Shown: piece after piece, positions 34,642 through 45,665 of the stretch | Numbering within the stretch: position 1 is the first letter of the stretch | How the letters are laid out: every line of letters begins with the position of its first letter | DNA from: Prorocentrum cordatum | Taxonomy: Eukaryota; Sar; Dinophyceae; Prorocentrales; Prorocentraceae | Direction of reading: 5' to 3' | Length of the DNA: 64,000 nucleotides | NCBI GenBank assembly: GCA_963575745.1 | Contig: CAUYUJ010016287.1 | Location: 123,501-187,500, forward strand | Notes under the pieces: model-generated | The model's database searches: none | Told to the model about the DNA's origin: nothing | The model's input: the letters and a program-made list of their open reading frames with translations, nothing else | Position numbers and translations under genes: made by a program

Positions 34642-35409
34642 GTGCACCTCCCGTCCCCCCTGGTCGTGGCAAGCAACTCGATTTTCCTCGGCGCCGTCGC
34701 CGCCTCGGCCCCAGACCCCCTCTGGGGTCCTTTGCACACAAAAAATTCGGCTGACGATGGGTTACCACCGCCAGCCCCGAGACAAGGGGTTACCCCTGCC
34801 CCCGATTCGGCCGAGGATGGGTTACCACCCCCGGCCCGGACGCAAGGGTTCCCCCCTGCGCCCGATTCGGCTGACGATGGGTTACCACCGCCAGCCCGGA
34901 GACAAGGGGTTACCCCTGCCCCCGATTCGGCCGAGGATGGGTTACCACCCCCGGCCCGGACGCAAGGGCCCCCCCATGCGCCCGATTCGGCCGCCGATGG
35001 GTTACCACCGGCGGCCCGGAGACAAGGGGTTACCCCTGCCCCCGATTCGGCCGAGGATGGGTTACCACCCCCGGCCCGGACGCAAGGGGCTACCCCTGCG
35101 CCCGGCCGCTGTCTCGTCGTCGTCACCGTCAGTTTCTCAGTCGCCCTTTCGGGCTCGCAGGCCCATGACTACAACAAGTTTACCGACGACCAGCTCAGGC
35201 GATGCTACTCGCACTTCTCAATCGCCCTTTCGGGCACGCAGGCCCATGACAACAACAATTTTGCCCGCGACCAGTTCAGACGGGGCTACCCGCACTTCGC
35301 TCACAGACGAAGCTCCCGCTTGATAACTCCCCGGTTGTCAGGCCGCAGGAGCGAGTTCCTCGTCGATCCTCAAATCGGTCCTAACATCCGTCCTCAGACC
35401 TCCAAGTGA
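34642..35409 (+). other. Repeat-bearing open frame (six 20-residue units), coding uncertain
   Basis: Six 60-bp units (about 34746-35105) alternate two types, giving a 120-bp dimer repeated three times. The plus frame reads DSADDGLPPPARRQGVTPAP-like units. Downstream in the same frame are two 29-residue units (FSVALSGSQAHDYNKF... and FSIALSGTQAHDNNNF...) and the frame ends at 35409. Unit lengths divisible by three and conservative changes between the 29-residue units suggest possible coding. The minus strand is equally open across the first array, so this remains uncertain. Confidence 0.3.
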
Positions 35410-36050
35410 CGACAGTTAGTAGAATCCGATGACCCGCCTCGGATTCGAACATGATGTGCGGGCCCCATCGGGAGGGGGCTGCCGCCTGAGATTTCCTCGC
35501 AATTCACTCACAGACGAGGCTCCCGCTTGAGACTTCCTTCATATTCAAGCCTCAGGAGCCCAAAAGTGACGACAGTTACAGGTTTCAGGATGACCCGCTC
35601 GGATTCGTAACATGATCTGCGGGCCCCATAGGGAGGGGGCTCCCGCCTGAGACTTCCTCACAATTCACTCACAGACGAGGCTCCCGCGCGATACTTCTTT
35701 CATATTCAAGCCTCAGGAGCCCAAAAGTGACGACAGTTACATGTTTCAGGATGACCCGCCTCGGATTAGTAACATGATCTGCGGGCCCCATAGGGAGGGG
35801 GCTCCCGCCTGATACTACCTCGCAATTCACTCACAGTCGAGGCTCCCGCCTGATATTTCCTCCGTAATCAAACCTCAGGAGCGCAAAAGTGACGACAGTT
35901 ACAGGTTTCAGGATGACCCGCTCGGATTCGTGACATGATCTGCGGGCCCCATAGGGAGGGGGCTACCGCCTGAGACTTCCTCACAATTCACTCACAGACG
36001 AAGCGCCCGCGCGATACTTCTTTCATATTCAAGCCTCAGGAGCCCAAAAA
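35404..36050. repeat. 161-bp satellite, left segment (4 units)
   Basis: GTGACGACAGTTA recurs at 35406, 35566, 35727 and 35889 (160-162 bp apart). Each unit contains GCGGGCCCCATAGGGAGGGG and ACTTCCTC-CAATTCACTCACAGACGA. The array stops at CCCAAAA (36050) in the middle of a unit. Confidence 0.95.
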
Positions 36051-36164
36051 TTACGCTACCGAGGAACTCCACATACTTATATTATGGCTGGAGTGATGAT
36101 AGCTGAAAAGAAGCATGTGAGAATGATGTTGGTGGCCGTTCCCTGCGCGCCCCCTCTGATGTCG

Positions 36165-37995
36165 AGAAAATGACACGCCTGCTGCGCCGTGCGAGCCTGC
36201 AACGGATAGAGACCGCACCCCACGCGCACCCCCCTCTGTTATCGAGACTTTGCCATGCCTGCCGCGCCCTGCACGCTTGAAACGCATAGATACCGCACCC
36301 CCTGTGCACCCCCTCTGGTGTCGAGAATTCCCACGCCTGCCATGCCCTGCGCACCTGCAAGACCGCACGCCCTGCGCACCCTCCTGGTGTCGAGAAAATG
36401 CCGCGCCTGCCATGCCCGCGCCTGCAACGCATAGAGACCGCACCACCTGTGCAACCCCTCTGGTGTCGAGAAAATGCCACGCCTGCCGTGCCCTGCGCGC
36501 CTGCAACGCATAGAGACCGCACCCGATGTGCACCCCCTCTGGTGTCGAGAATTCCCACGCCTGCCGCGCCCTGCGCGCCTGCAACGCATAGAGACCGCAC
36601 CCCCTGCGCACCCTCCTGGTGTCGAGAAAATGCGCGCCTGCCGTGCCCTGCGCGCCTGCAACGCATAGAGACCGCACCCCCTGTTCACCCCCTCTGGTGT
36701 CGAGAATTCCCACGCCTGCCGCGCCCTGCGCGCCTGCAACGCATAGAGACCGCACCCCCTGCGCACCCTCCTGGTGTCGAGAAAATGCCGCGCCTGCCGT
36801 GCCCTGCGCGCCTGCAACGCATAGAGACCGCACCCCCTGTTCACCCCCTCTGGTGTCGAGAATTCCCACGCCTGCCGCGCCCTGCGCGCCTGCAGCGCAT
36901 AGAGACCGCACCCCCTGCGCACCCTCCTGGTGTCGAGAAAATGCCGCGCCTGCCGTGCCCTGCGCGCCTGCAACGCATAGAGACCGCACCCCCTGTGCAC
37001 CCCCTCTGGTGTCGAGAAAGTGCCACGCCTGCCGCGCCCTGCGCGCCTGCAACGCATAGAGACCGCACCCCCTGCGCACCCTCCTGGTGTCGAGAAAGTG
37101 CCGCGCCTGCCGTGCCCTGCGCGCCTGCAACGCATAGAGACCGCACCCCCTGTGCACCCCCTCTGGTGTCGAGAATTCCCACGCCTGCCGCGCCCTGCGC
37201 GCCTGCAACGCATAGAGACCGCACCCCCTGCGCACCCTCCTGGTGTCGAGAAAATGCCGCGCCTGCCGTGCCCGCGCCTGCAACGCATAGAGACCGCACC
37301 ACCTGTGCAACCCCTCTGGTGTCGAGAAAATGCCACGCCTGCCGTGCCCTGCGCGCCTGCAACGCATAGAGACCGCACCCGATGTGCACCCCCTCTGGTG
37401 TCGAGAATTCCCACGCCTGCCGCGCCCTGCGCGCCTGCAACGCATAGAGACCGCACCCCCTGCGCACCCTCCTGGTGTCGAGAAAATGCAGCGCCTGCCG
37501 TGCCCTGCGCGCCTGCAACGCATAGAGACCGCACCCCCTGTGCACCCCCTCTGGTGTCGAGAAAGTGCCACGCCTGCCGCGCCCTGCGCGCCTGCAACGC
37601 ATAGAGACCGCACCCCCTGCGCACCCTCCTGGTGTCGAGAAAATGCCGCGCCTGCCGTGCCCTGCGCGCCTGCAACGCATAGAGACCGCACCCCCTGTGC
37701 ACCCCCTCTGGTGTCGAGAAAATGCAGCGCCTGCCGCGCCCTACGCGCCTGCAGCGCATAGAGACCGCACCCCCTGCGCACCCTCCTGGTGTCGAGAAAG
37801 TGCCGCGCGTGCCGTGCCCTGCGCGCCTGCAACGCATAGAGACCGCACCCCCTGTGCTCCCCATCTGGTGTCGAGAAAGTGCCACGCCTGCCGTGCCCTG
37901 CGCGCCTGCAACGCATAGAGACCGCACCCCCCGCGCACCGCCTCTGTTATGGAGACATTGCCACGCCTGCCGCACCCTGCATTCCTGCGTGCGGC
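36165..37995. repeat. 77/78-bp tandem array with ~155-bp dimer structure (about 23 units)
   Basis: GTCGAG boxes at 36389, 36465, 36544, 36621, 36699, 36776 and on are 70-79 bp apart. Two unit types alternate: GAAAATGCCGCGCC with TGCGCACCCTCC, and GAATTCCCACGCC with TGTGCACCCCCTC. A block at about 36395-36540 (with the rare ACCACCTGTGCAACCCC variant) recurs at about 37250-37395, roughly 858 bp or 11 units away. That implies a segmental duplication within the array. Stop-free units create a spurious open frame of over 600 codons on the minus strand. Confidence 0.95.
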
Positions 37996-38027
37996 CGCGG
38001 TGAGGGACCACCCCCTGCGCACCCCCT

Positions 38028-38170
38028 AAGCTCAGCTGTGCTGTGCTGAGCTGGGCTGAGCTATGCTGTGCTGTGCTGTGCTGCGCTGTGCTGAGATGAG
38101 CTGAGCTGTGCTGTGCTGAGCTGTGCCGTGCTGAGCTGAGCTTAGCTGAACTGAGATGTGCTGAGCAGTG
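38028..38170. repeat. GCTGT/GCTGA pentamer array
   Basis: About 26 pentamers mixing GCTGT, GCTGA and GCTGG. Confidence 0.95.
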
Positions 38171-38271
38171 CTGTGAAGAGGAGAGGAAGAGTGAGGTGTG
38201 TGTGGGAGTGTCGCGGGTGCGGCGCGGCAAGGAAGAAAACCAGAACCCCACGAAGCATGTGGGGAATAACA

Positions 38272-38890
38272 ACAGTTACAGGTTTAAGGATGACCCGCTC
38301 GGATTCGTAACATGATCTGCGGGCCCCATAAGGAGGGGGCTCCCGCCGGAGACTTCCTCGCAATTCACTCACAGACGAGGCTCCCGCCTGATACTTCCTC
38401 CATATTCAGGCCTCAAGGGCCCAAAAGTGACGACACTTACACGTTTCGGATGACCCGCTCGGATTACCAACATGAAGCGCGGGCCCCATAGGGAGGGGGC
38501 TCCCGCCTGAGACTTCCTCGCAATTCACTCACAGACGAAGCGCCCGCCTGATACTTCCTCCATATTCAGGCCTCAAGGGCCCAAAAGTGACGACACTTAC
38601 ACGTTTCGGATAACCCGCTCGGATTACCAACATGAAGTGCGGGCCCCATAGGGAGGGGGCTCCCGCCTGAGACTTCCTCGCAATTCACTCACAGACGAGG
38701 CTCCCGCCTGATACTTCCTCCATATTCAGGCCTCAGGAGCCCAAAAGTGACGACAGTTTCACATTTCGGATGACCCGCTCGGATTACCAACATGAAGTGC
38801 GGGCCCCATAGGGAGGGGGCTCCCGCCTGAGACTTCCTCGCAATTCACTCACCGACGAGGCTCCCGCTTGATACTTCCTCCATATTCAAT
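38272..38890. repeat. 161-bp satellite, right segment (4 units)
   Basis: GTGACGACA at 38427, 38587 and 38747 (160 bp apart); the first unit is the broken one at 38272. It is the same family as 35404-36050, in the same orientation. Confidence 0.95.
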
Positions 38891-38968
38891 CTAGGGAGTG
38901 ATTGATGACGAAGTGATGAGTCAGTGAGTGCTGATGATGAATGAGTGATGAGTGAGTGATGATGATGC

Positions 38969-39001
<33 letters not shown>

Positions 39002-39400
39002 CCAGTGAGTGGGTGATCGAGAGATGATGATGGTGATGGTGACGATGATGTTGAGAGAGGCGGCGGTCCTACCGTCGGAGGACCACTGCCTCCGAAGCCT
39101 ACTGAGGATGAGTGAGTAATTGAGTGAGTGAGTGGGTGATAGAGTGGTGATGGTGGTGACGATGATGATGATGAGGATGATGATGATGAGTAGTGATGAC
39201 GGTGATGGTGGTTGATCGTGATGATGATGGTAATGATGATGAGTGTGTGCGTGTGATGACGATGATGGTGGTTGATGGTGATGATGATGGTGATGATGGT
39301 GAGTGTGTATGAGAGAGAAAGGAAAGGGGGGGGTGAGATCCTGCGCGGCGTGTGCAGAGAAAACAAGAACCCCACTTTGGATGTGGGGAACAACTCTCAC
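38891..39400. repeat. TGA/TGAG array with terminal motif
   Basis: TGATGA and GAGTGAGTGA repeats (38910-39310) end in ACCCCACTTTGGATGTGGGG (39370-39395). This matches the right end of the element at 36051-38271, so a related element with a different internal array is likely. Confidence 0.75.
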
Positions 39401-39479
39401 CCTCCCTCCCGGAACGCAAAAGGATCAACGCTGGAACGACGGGTAGCTGAGACTAGCGTGACACCTCGCCTGGAAACTG

Positions 39480-39545
39480 CAAGGCGCCGCTCGCGCTCGG
39501 CCCCGCTTCGGGCAGCTCGGCACTGCACCGAAGCGGGGCTGTAAC
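39480..39545. repeat. Hairpin GCCCCGCTTCGG / CCGAAGCGGGGC
   Basis: A perfect 12-bp stem with an interior of about 16 nt (39501-39540). Confidence 0.7.
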
Positions 39546-39644
39546 CTTCCGATCAAAAACAATTATGTGTACAGATACATTAAAATCCGCCGATCCGGCG
39601 TGTGAGTTTCTGAGAGCGTGGGCTTGAGCTCGCTCAAGCTTCGC

Positions 39645-40515
39645 TCTGGGGGGGGGGTCGGGATCCGGCGAATTATCCACGCAATTCAGTGAACGCTCCA
39701 GCGGGGGGGGGGAAGACGGAGGGGGGGGGGGGGAGAGAGGGGGGTCCAAGGAGGAAGCTCGAGCGGGGCGGAGGGGGGGGGTCGAGCTCAGGAGGGGGGG
39801 GTCAGCGCAGGGGGGGGGTCAAGAATCGATGGGGGGGGGGAGGGGGGAGCTCGAGCGAGGACGGGGGGGGGGGGGTCGAACGGCGGGGGGGGGTCGAGCT
39901 CAAGCGGGGGGGGAGGGTCAGCGCGGGGGGGAGGGGGGTCCAAGAATCGAAGGGGGGGATTGGGAGCTCGAGCGAGGACGGGGGGGGGGGGGGGCGAGCT
40001 CAAGCGGGGGGAGGGGGGGGTCAAGGAGGAAGCTCGAGCGGGACGAGGGGGGGTCGAGCTCAGGGGAGCGGGGGTCCAAGGAGGAAGCTCGAGCGGGGAC
40101 GGAGGGGGGGTCGAGCTCAAGCGGGGGGGGGGGGGGTCAGCGCGGGGGGGGGTCCAAGAATCGAGGGGGAGGGGGGGGAGCTCGAGCGAGGACGGGGGGG
40201 GGGGTCGAACGGAGGGGGGGTCGAGCTCAAGCGGGGGGGGGGTCAGCGCGGGGGGGGGTCCAAGAATCGAGCGGGGGGGGGGGGAGCTCGAGCGAGGACG
40301 GGGGGGGGTCGAACGGAGGGAGGGGTCGAGCTCAAGCGGGGAGGGGGGAGGGGTTCAGCGCGGGGGAGGGGTCCAAGAATCGAGGGGGAGGGGGGGGAGC
40401 TCGAGCGGGGACGGGGGGAGGTCGAGCTCAAGCGGGGCGGGGGGGTCCAAGGAGGAAGCTCGAGCGGGGACGGAGGGGGGGGATCGAGCTCAAGCGGGGG
40501 GGGGAGGGTCCAAGA
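39645..40515. repeat. G-run tandem array (GGGGGGG-TCGAGCTCAAGC type)
   Basis: Units mix GAGCTCGAGCGAGGACGG, GTCGAGCTCAAGC, GTCAGCGC and GTCCAAGAATCGA, all separated by runs of 7-12 G, with a larger period of about 110-120 bp. The strand is extremely G-biased and rich in G-quadruplex potential. Confidence 0.93.
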
Positions 40516-41435
40516 AACCGCGGAGGGCAGCGGAGGGAGGAGGGACGTCGTTGTCATCATCGTCCGTCGTTGACCCGGTCGCCGGACGTCGTCGTCGTCA
40601 TCGCCCGTTCCCACACGCATCGGGAGCGCCCCGGATCGGCGGCACTGGCCGGAGGCCATTACAATAGCAGATATGACAGAAGCTCTTCAGGTGATATCCG
40701 TGTGGTACGGGATGGCCCCTTGAGATCCAACGGTAGCTGATATCATTGATCCCGAGGCAGTCCCAGCTTATCTCTCTCCGTCCACATTGAGGACCCAACA
40801 TTCAGGAACGTCTTGACACTTCTGCAATACAAGCACACTAACAAAAACAACAAATGCACAGCGATCAGGCGAGAGCATGACTCGGCTGTCGCAGGCGCAA
40901 TTTCCGACAGGGCTGGCCTAAGGAAAAATACGCCACGCCCAAGCGGGACGGGAACTCTGGGGCGAAATCTGCGCGCCACGGCCAGAAAAACATGTCGCTC
41001 TCTTGCGTGCGGCCCCGTTTACGACCGTTAAGCGAGCAGATAACGTGCGCCCCGCCAAAGCTGGAGCAAACGTTCACGACAAAAACTGCGAGGCGCTGAA
41101 ACGAGAGCGACAGGTTTCCCCTTTCGCACGCGCCGTGCGCCACGTGTCATCACTGCCATACATGCTGGACTGTCGACATCAAAACGTCCACGCTGAGAAA
41201 GAAAAACGTCGACCTGGTATGCTGTTTTACCGAGTGTAGAACCACCCGCTTGGGGGATTATAAAGGCGAAGACAGGAGAGGGCGGGATTGTACTATCCGA
41301 CGACCCCCGCTTACGGGAAGTAAAAGGCGTACGAGATGATTGGCTGCAGCCCCTCCCGCTGTCCCTCCCCCAAGGTCCAAAACCGCATTTGGGGGGGTCA
41401 CAAACTCATCAGCGTTCCTTCTGGGCCCCTGGACA
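40516..41435. other. Lower-GC, non-repetitive stretch without recognised gene
   Basis: No domain is recognised in either strand. A ~40-bp block at 41305-41345 (CCGCTTACGGGAAG ... GATGATTGGCTGC) is related to 45915-45955 (CCGCTTGCGGGGAG ... GATGATTGGCTGC), so part of it is a dispersed repeat. Confidence 0.45.
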
Positions 41436-41439
41436 GACG

Positions 41440-41935
41440 ATAGTGCCCCAAAACGGGCCAAGAAAACCCCAAGAGGCCCACATGCTGGGCAAAGAGAGCT
41501 CGGAGAGAGCCCAAACGTGCTCCGAGACGTTCAAGATGGCCGCCACCAGCTCAAGAGACTCCCAATACGGACCAAGAGCGCTCCAAGTGACCCCCACGAG
41601 GCCCCCAAGAGATCAAAATCATCTATTTCTAATACAACCTGGGCTGTAGGGCGTGAAATCTCAGCATTCTCACGTTTTCGGACTTCCCACGCTTCAAGAC
41701 GGCCCAAGAGCGCACCAAGATCGCCGCACGACGGCCCAAGAAGCCTCAAGGAAGCCAGAAGACAGCCCAAGAGAGCCCCAAGACGCCCCAAGAGACCCCC
41801 AAGACAGCCCAAGACGGCCCCAACGGTACCCCAAGAGAGCGCCAAGAGGGGGCACACGAAACGAAGTTTCGAGCAATCCACCCCGGCCCCCAAGAGGCCC
41901 CCTGAAGCCCCAAGAGGCCCCCAAGAGTTTCCTGT
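41440..41935. repeat. Degenerate ~12-bp CCAAGAGGCCCC minisatellite, copy 1
   Basis: Variants of CCAAGAnGGCCC, CCCCAAGAG and GACGGCCCAAGA repeat with a period near 12, densest at 41695-41930. The same family occurs at 47790-48200 and 54830-54960. Confidence 0.8.
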
Positions 41936-42925
41936 CCTCCTCCTCCTTCTCCTCCTCCTTCTCCTCCTCCTCCTCCTCCTCCTCCTCCTACTCTTCCACT
42001 TCCTCCTCCTCTTCCTCCTCCTCCTCCCCCTCCTCCTTCTCCCCCCCTTCTCCTTGTAAACAACTCCTCCGCCTCGCACACCAGACTTGTCTGTAGGGCG
42101 GGCCGGGCGTTTCGCCTGAGACTTCCTCACCATGTATGATCCTGGAGCTTACAATTTGGCAGCAATCACAGATGGAGGGCGGGTGGCTTTCAAACTGTGG
42201 CTCTCGTTCTGGCGCCGCGCACATTCGGTTTTTGAACATTTGCAAGAGCTTCACGGAGTGAGGACGGTTCCTTTTCAAAATGTGGCTCTCGCGTTAGCGC
42301 CGCGCACATTCTTTTTCGCAAAAATTGCAAGACTCTCACGAATTCCCATGGTCAACGTACCAGAATTTTTGTTTGGGAGAGATTCAGGACTATGAGGGTG
42401 CAACAGTTACATTGGCTCGCGATGTTGAAGTCCCAGGAGTGGCGTCTGGCACGATTCAAGATCGTCAAGACACAACAGTCTGGTTCCTCTGTGGCGTTGG
42501 AGTTCCGAGAATCATGTTTTGGCATGCTCCAGGGTCTTCAAACGGTTGTCTTGCAACGAGGCAGTTCCCTCAGTGGAAATGAATCCCTGTGGGGTCTATG
42601 GAGAGGCAGCTTGGAGAGAGGGTATATTCCAACACCGTTGATGACCCTTGGGCTTACACTTGTCCTCCTCCTCCTTCTCCTCCTCCTCCTCATGCTCTTC
42701 CTCTTCCTACACCTCCACCTCCTCCTCCTCCTCCTCCTCCTCCACTCCTTTCCCTTCTAAATAACTCCCCCTCTGTCGCACCAGAAAACGTGTCCGTGGC
42801 TGGGCTGGGCATTTCGCCTGCTACTTCCTCGCCAACGATGATCCTGAAGCTTCAAGGATGGAGCCCGGGTGCTTTTCAAAACGTGGCTCTCGCCTTAGCG
42901 TCGCGCGCACTCGTCTGAATTATCC
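41936..42925 (+). repeat. Composite TCC/84-bp-array repeat
   Basis: TCC tract (41936-42050), module (42065-42135), array (42150-42330), linker with GATGTTGAAGTCCCAGGAGTGG (42340-42650), TCC tract (42660-42750), second module (42770-42835) and the start of another array to 42920, where it breaks off. Confidence 0.88.
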
Positions 42926-42959
42926 CAGTGCGACCCTACCTAGGAGTTGGAGCCCCTAG

Positions 42960-44010
42960 GAAAGCAGCATTAGTAGTAACAGTAAAGCTAAGCTGAAGCT
43001 AGGCTAAAGCTAGCCTAAGCTAAGCTAAAGCTAAGCGAAAGCTAAGCTAAAGCTAAGCTAAAGCTAAGCTAAAGCTAAGCTAAATCTAAGCTGAAACTGA
43101 GCTAACGCTCAGCTAAAGCTAAAGCTAAGCTGCAGCTAAGCTGCAGCCAAGCTAAAGCTAAGCTAAATATAAGCTAAAGCTAAGCTGGAGCTAAGCTAAA
43201 GCTAAGCTAAATATGAGCTAAAGCTAAGCTAAAAAGCTAAACTGCAGCTAAGCTAAAGCTAAGCTAAAGCTAAGCTAAAGCTAAGCTAAAGCTAGGCTAA
43301 AGCTAAAACTAATCTAAAGCTAAGCTAAAGCTAGGCTAAAGCTAAGCTAAAGCTAAGCTAAAGCTAAGCTAAAACTAAGCGCCAGCTAGGCTTAAGCTAA
43401 GCTAAAGCTAAGCTGAAGCTTAGCTAAAGCTAATCTAAATCTAAGCTAAAGCTAAGCTGAAGCTAAGCTCAAGCTAAGCTAAAGCTAAGCTGGAGCTAAG
43501 CTAAAGCTAAGCGAAAGCTAAGCTAAAGCTAAGCTAAAGCTAGGCTAAAGCTAAGCTAATGCTAAGCTAAAGCTAAGCTAACGCTAAGCTAACGCTAGGC
43601 TAAAGCTAAGCTAATGATAAGCTAACGCTAAGCTAAAGCTAAGCTGCAGCGAAGCCAAAGCTAAGCTGAAGCTAAGCTAAAGCTAAGCGCCAGCTAGGCT
43701 TAAGCTAAGCTAAAGCTAAGCTGAAGCTAAGCTAAAGCTAATCTAAATATAAGCTAAAGCTAAGCTGAAGCTAAGCTCAAGCTAAGCTGAAGCTAAGCTG
43801 AAGCTAAGCTGCAGCTAAGCGAAAGCTAAGCTAAAGCTAAGCTAAAGCTAGGCTAAAGCTAAGCTAACGCTAAGCTAAAGCTAAGCTAACGCTAAGCTAA
43901 CGCTAGGCTAAAGCTAAGCTAATGCTAAGCTAACGCTAAGCTAAAGCTAAGCTGCAGCGAAGCCAAAGCTAAGCTGAAGCTAAGCTAAAGCTAAAGCTAA
44001 AGCTAAAGCT
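42960..44010. repeat. 11-bp satellite (TAAGCTAAAGC) with 308-bp higher-order repeat
   Basis: About 95 degenerate units of TAAGCTAAAGC. The rare variant GCGCCAGCTAGGCTTAAGC starts at 43379 and again at 43687, exactly 308 bp (28 units) apart. The variants between (GCTAATCTAAAT, GCTGCAGCGAAGCC and others) recur in the same order. This is a genuine higher-order repeat. Confidence 0.93.
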
Positions 44011-44130
44011 CCCAGGGGACTGGGGGAACCGCGGGGCGGGGACTGGGGGAACCGCCCGGGGCGCTTTCCACTGCCCGGCCCCTTAAGCTAGAGAGTAAGA
44101 ACCCTTCTAGGCAGAGCCTAGGTAGGGAAA
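44011..44130. repeat. GGGGACTGGGGGAACCGC tandem pair
   Basis: An ~18-bp unit occurs about twice at 44013-44056, directly after the satellite. Confidence 0.6.
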
Positions 44131-44560
44131 AACTTACAACACCTTCAAAAATGGAGCCCCGATGGTTTTCAAAGTGTGGCTCTCGCCTTAGCGACGCGCA
44201 CATTCGTCTTGAAAAATTACAGCAAATTCAAACATGGAGGCCGGGATGTTTTCAAAATGTGGCCCTCGCCTTAGCGCCGTGCGCGTCCACACGACCCAGC
44301 CCGCGCCATCTGATGCAACATAAAGTGATACGGCGCACATCCATCCGGCCCAACCCTCACCGTCCGTTGCAAAACATGCAAGCTTGCATGTAAAAACATT
44401 CGGCGCACATTCATACAACCCAACCTTTCTTATGATATGCAAACAAGAATTGGTGCACATCCGTCCGACTCAACACTCACCATCCTATGCAAAAACGCAG
44501 ACCGGTGCACATCCATCCGACCCAACCCTCAACATCCTAAGTAAAAAAGAATACCACATG
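44131..44560. repeat. Two 84-bp units, then GTGCACATCC(A)TCCG tandem repeats
   Basis: 44145-44285 carry two array units of the composite repeat. 44330-44540 carry four degenerate units (GCGCACATCCATCCGGCCCAACC type) spaced about 50-70 bp. Confidence 0.75.
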
Positions 44561-44880
44561 CTGATCTTCAACATCGACCCACCCCCTGACCCCGAAGAGC
44601 CTGTGGGCACACAAGGCAGGGACAAAAAAAAACATAAATAGTGAGCACATGATAATACTTTACTGGCACCCCTCGCAGACTCCGACGCTGGACCCAAGCG
44701 TTCCACAGGCTGCACAAGGCGCTGTCAGACGCTCCCAGACACTACAATCCCTCCCCAAGCGCTCCTAGGCTCACCGTCGCCACCAGCAGCAACACCATTG
44801 ACGCGTGGATCACGAACGGTTATAAGCGGTTTTTACCATCGGGTTCCCGCCCCGCTGGCGCCGCACACCATCGTTGTACA
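44561..44880. other. Spacer, no gene seen
   Basis: No repeat or gene recognised. Confidence 0.4.
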
Positions 44881-45665
44881 AAACAATAAAAAAACAGAGG
44901 GCGGATTGGGGACCCTTAGATAAGGAATCCAGGGTTTGGAAGCCAGCGGAACTCGGACATGGATATCACCGCCGCCCTCATCAGATGAGGAATCCTCCAG
45001 GGTCTGCAGCCTCCTGGGCACATTCCTTAACGAACGCCCCCACCGTAGTGGGGACTGCCCTCGGCTTCGCGCACATTCGAAAACAAACCCCACCATCTAC
45101 ACTCACGTGACCCTTCCTCGATTTCTACGACCTGGTGCTCCAGATTGTGCAAAAGATAACACGGATGCAGGGCGGCTCCTCTTTCGAAGCGGGGCTCTGA
45201 CGTGAGACTTCCGCGAAACATACGTCCACGACTTTGACATCCTGCAACGTTTCACAAAAATGGAGGGCATGTTTCTTCTCAAAATAAGCTGCACCTGGGC
45301 CCCCTTATAGGGGTCTCTCGTGGGACTTCCGCGGAGCATACGTCCACGACTTTGACATCCTGCAACGCTTAGACGGATGGGGAGCATGTGCTTCGAAAAA
45401 TGGGGCTACACTGGGCTCCTTTCAAGTGGAGGGATGATACTTTACAACAGGCGCCCCCCTCGTCTGAATGGTGGACCGACTGGCCGCTCGTCATTCAAGC
45501 GTGGGCGCCCGCAATGTGAAAGAAAACTTGTATGGGTTTATGAGGAGGGGACCTGGGACTGGAGGGTGTAGTATTGCAGCATCGGTTTACGCATCGTGGT
45601 TTTACTCTGGTCCTCCTCCTCCTCCTCCTCCTCCTCCTCCTCCTCCTGCTCCTCCTCCTACTACC
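44881..45665 (+). repeat. Degenerate composite repeat
   Basis: ACTTCCGCG-ACATACGTCCACGACTTTGACATCCTGCAACG occurs at about 45205 and 45325 (about 120 bp apart). Linker-like sequence (45430-45600) and a TCC tract (45610-45660) follow. The layout echoes the other composite copies, with strong divergence. Confidence 0.65.

Larger units (their letters stand above)
36051..38271. mobile_element. ~2.2-kb array-bearing element inserted in the 161-bp satellite
   Basis: The satellite unit is broken after CCCAAAA at 36050 and resumes at ACAGTTACA at 38272, losing only about 6 bp. The left terminal block (36051-36160) is the inverted counterpart of 11867-11966. The body is a 77/78-bp array (36165-37995), then a GCTGT/GCTGA pentamer array (38028-38165). 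The right end has ACCCCAC ... ATGTGGGG. No transposase is present. A related right-end motif occurs at 39365-39395. Confidence 0.8.

Noticed and set aside
36165-37995. CRISPR-like array
   Set aside because: The units are near identical throughout with no unique spacers, and the genome is eukaryotic; it is a satellite.
36051-38272. Open frames of over 600 codons with regular 25-26-residue repeats on the minus strand
   Set aside because: The 77/78-bp tandem units lack stops in most phases, and unit lengths not divisible by three make a conserved protein repeat unlikely.
39689-40740. Glycine/serine-rich proteins of about 300 residues
   Set aside because: Product of G runs in the 39.6-40.5 kb array; phase is not maintained across units.
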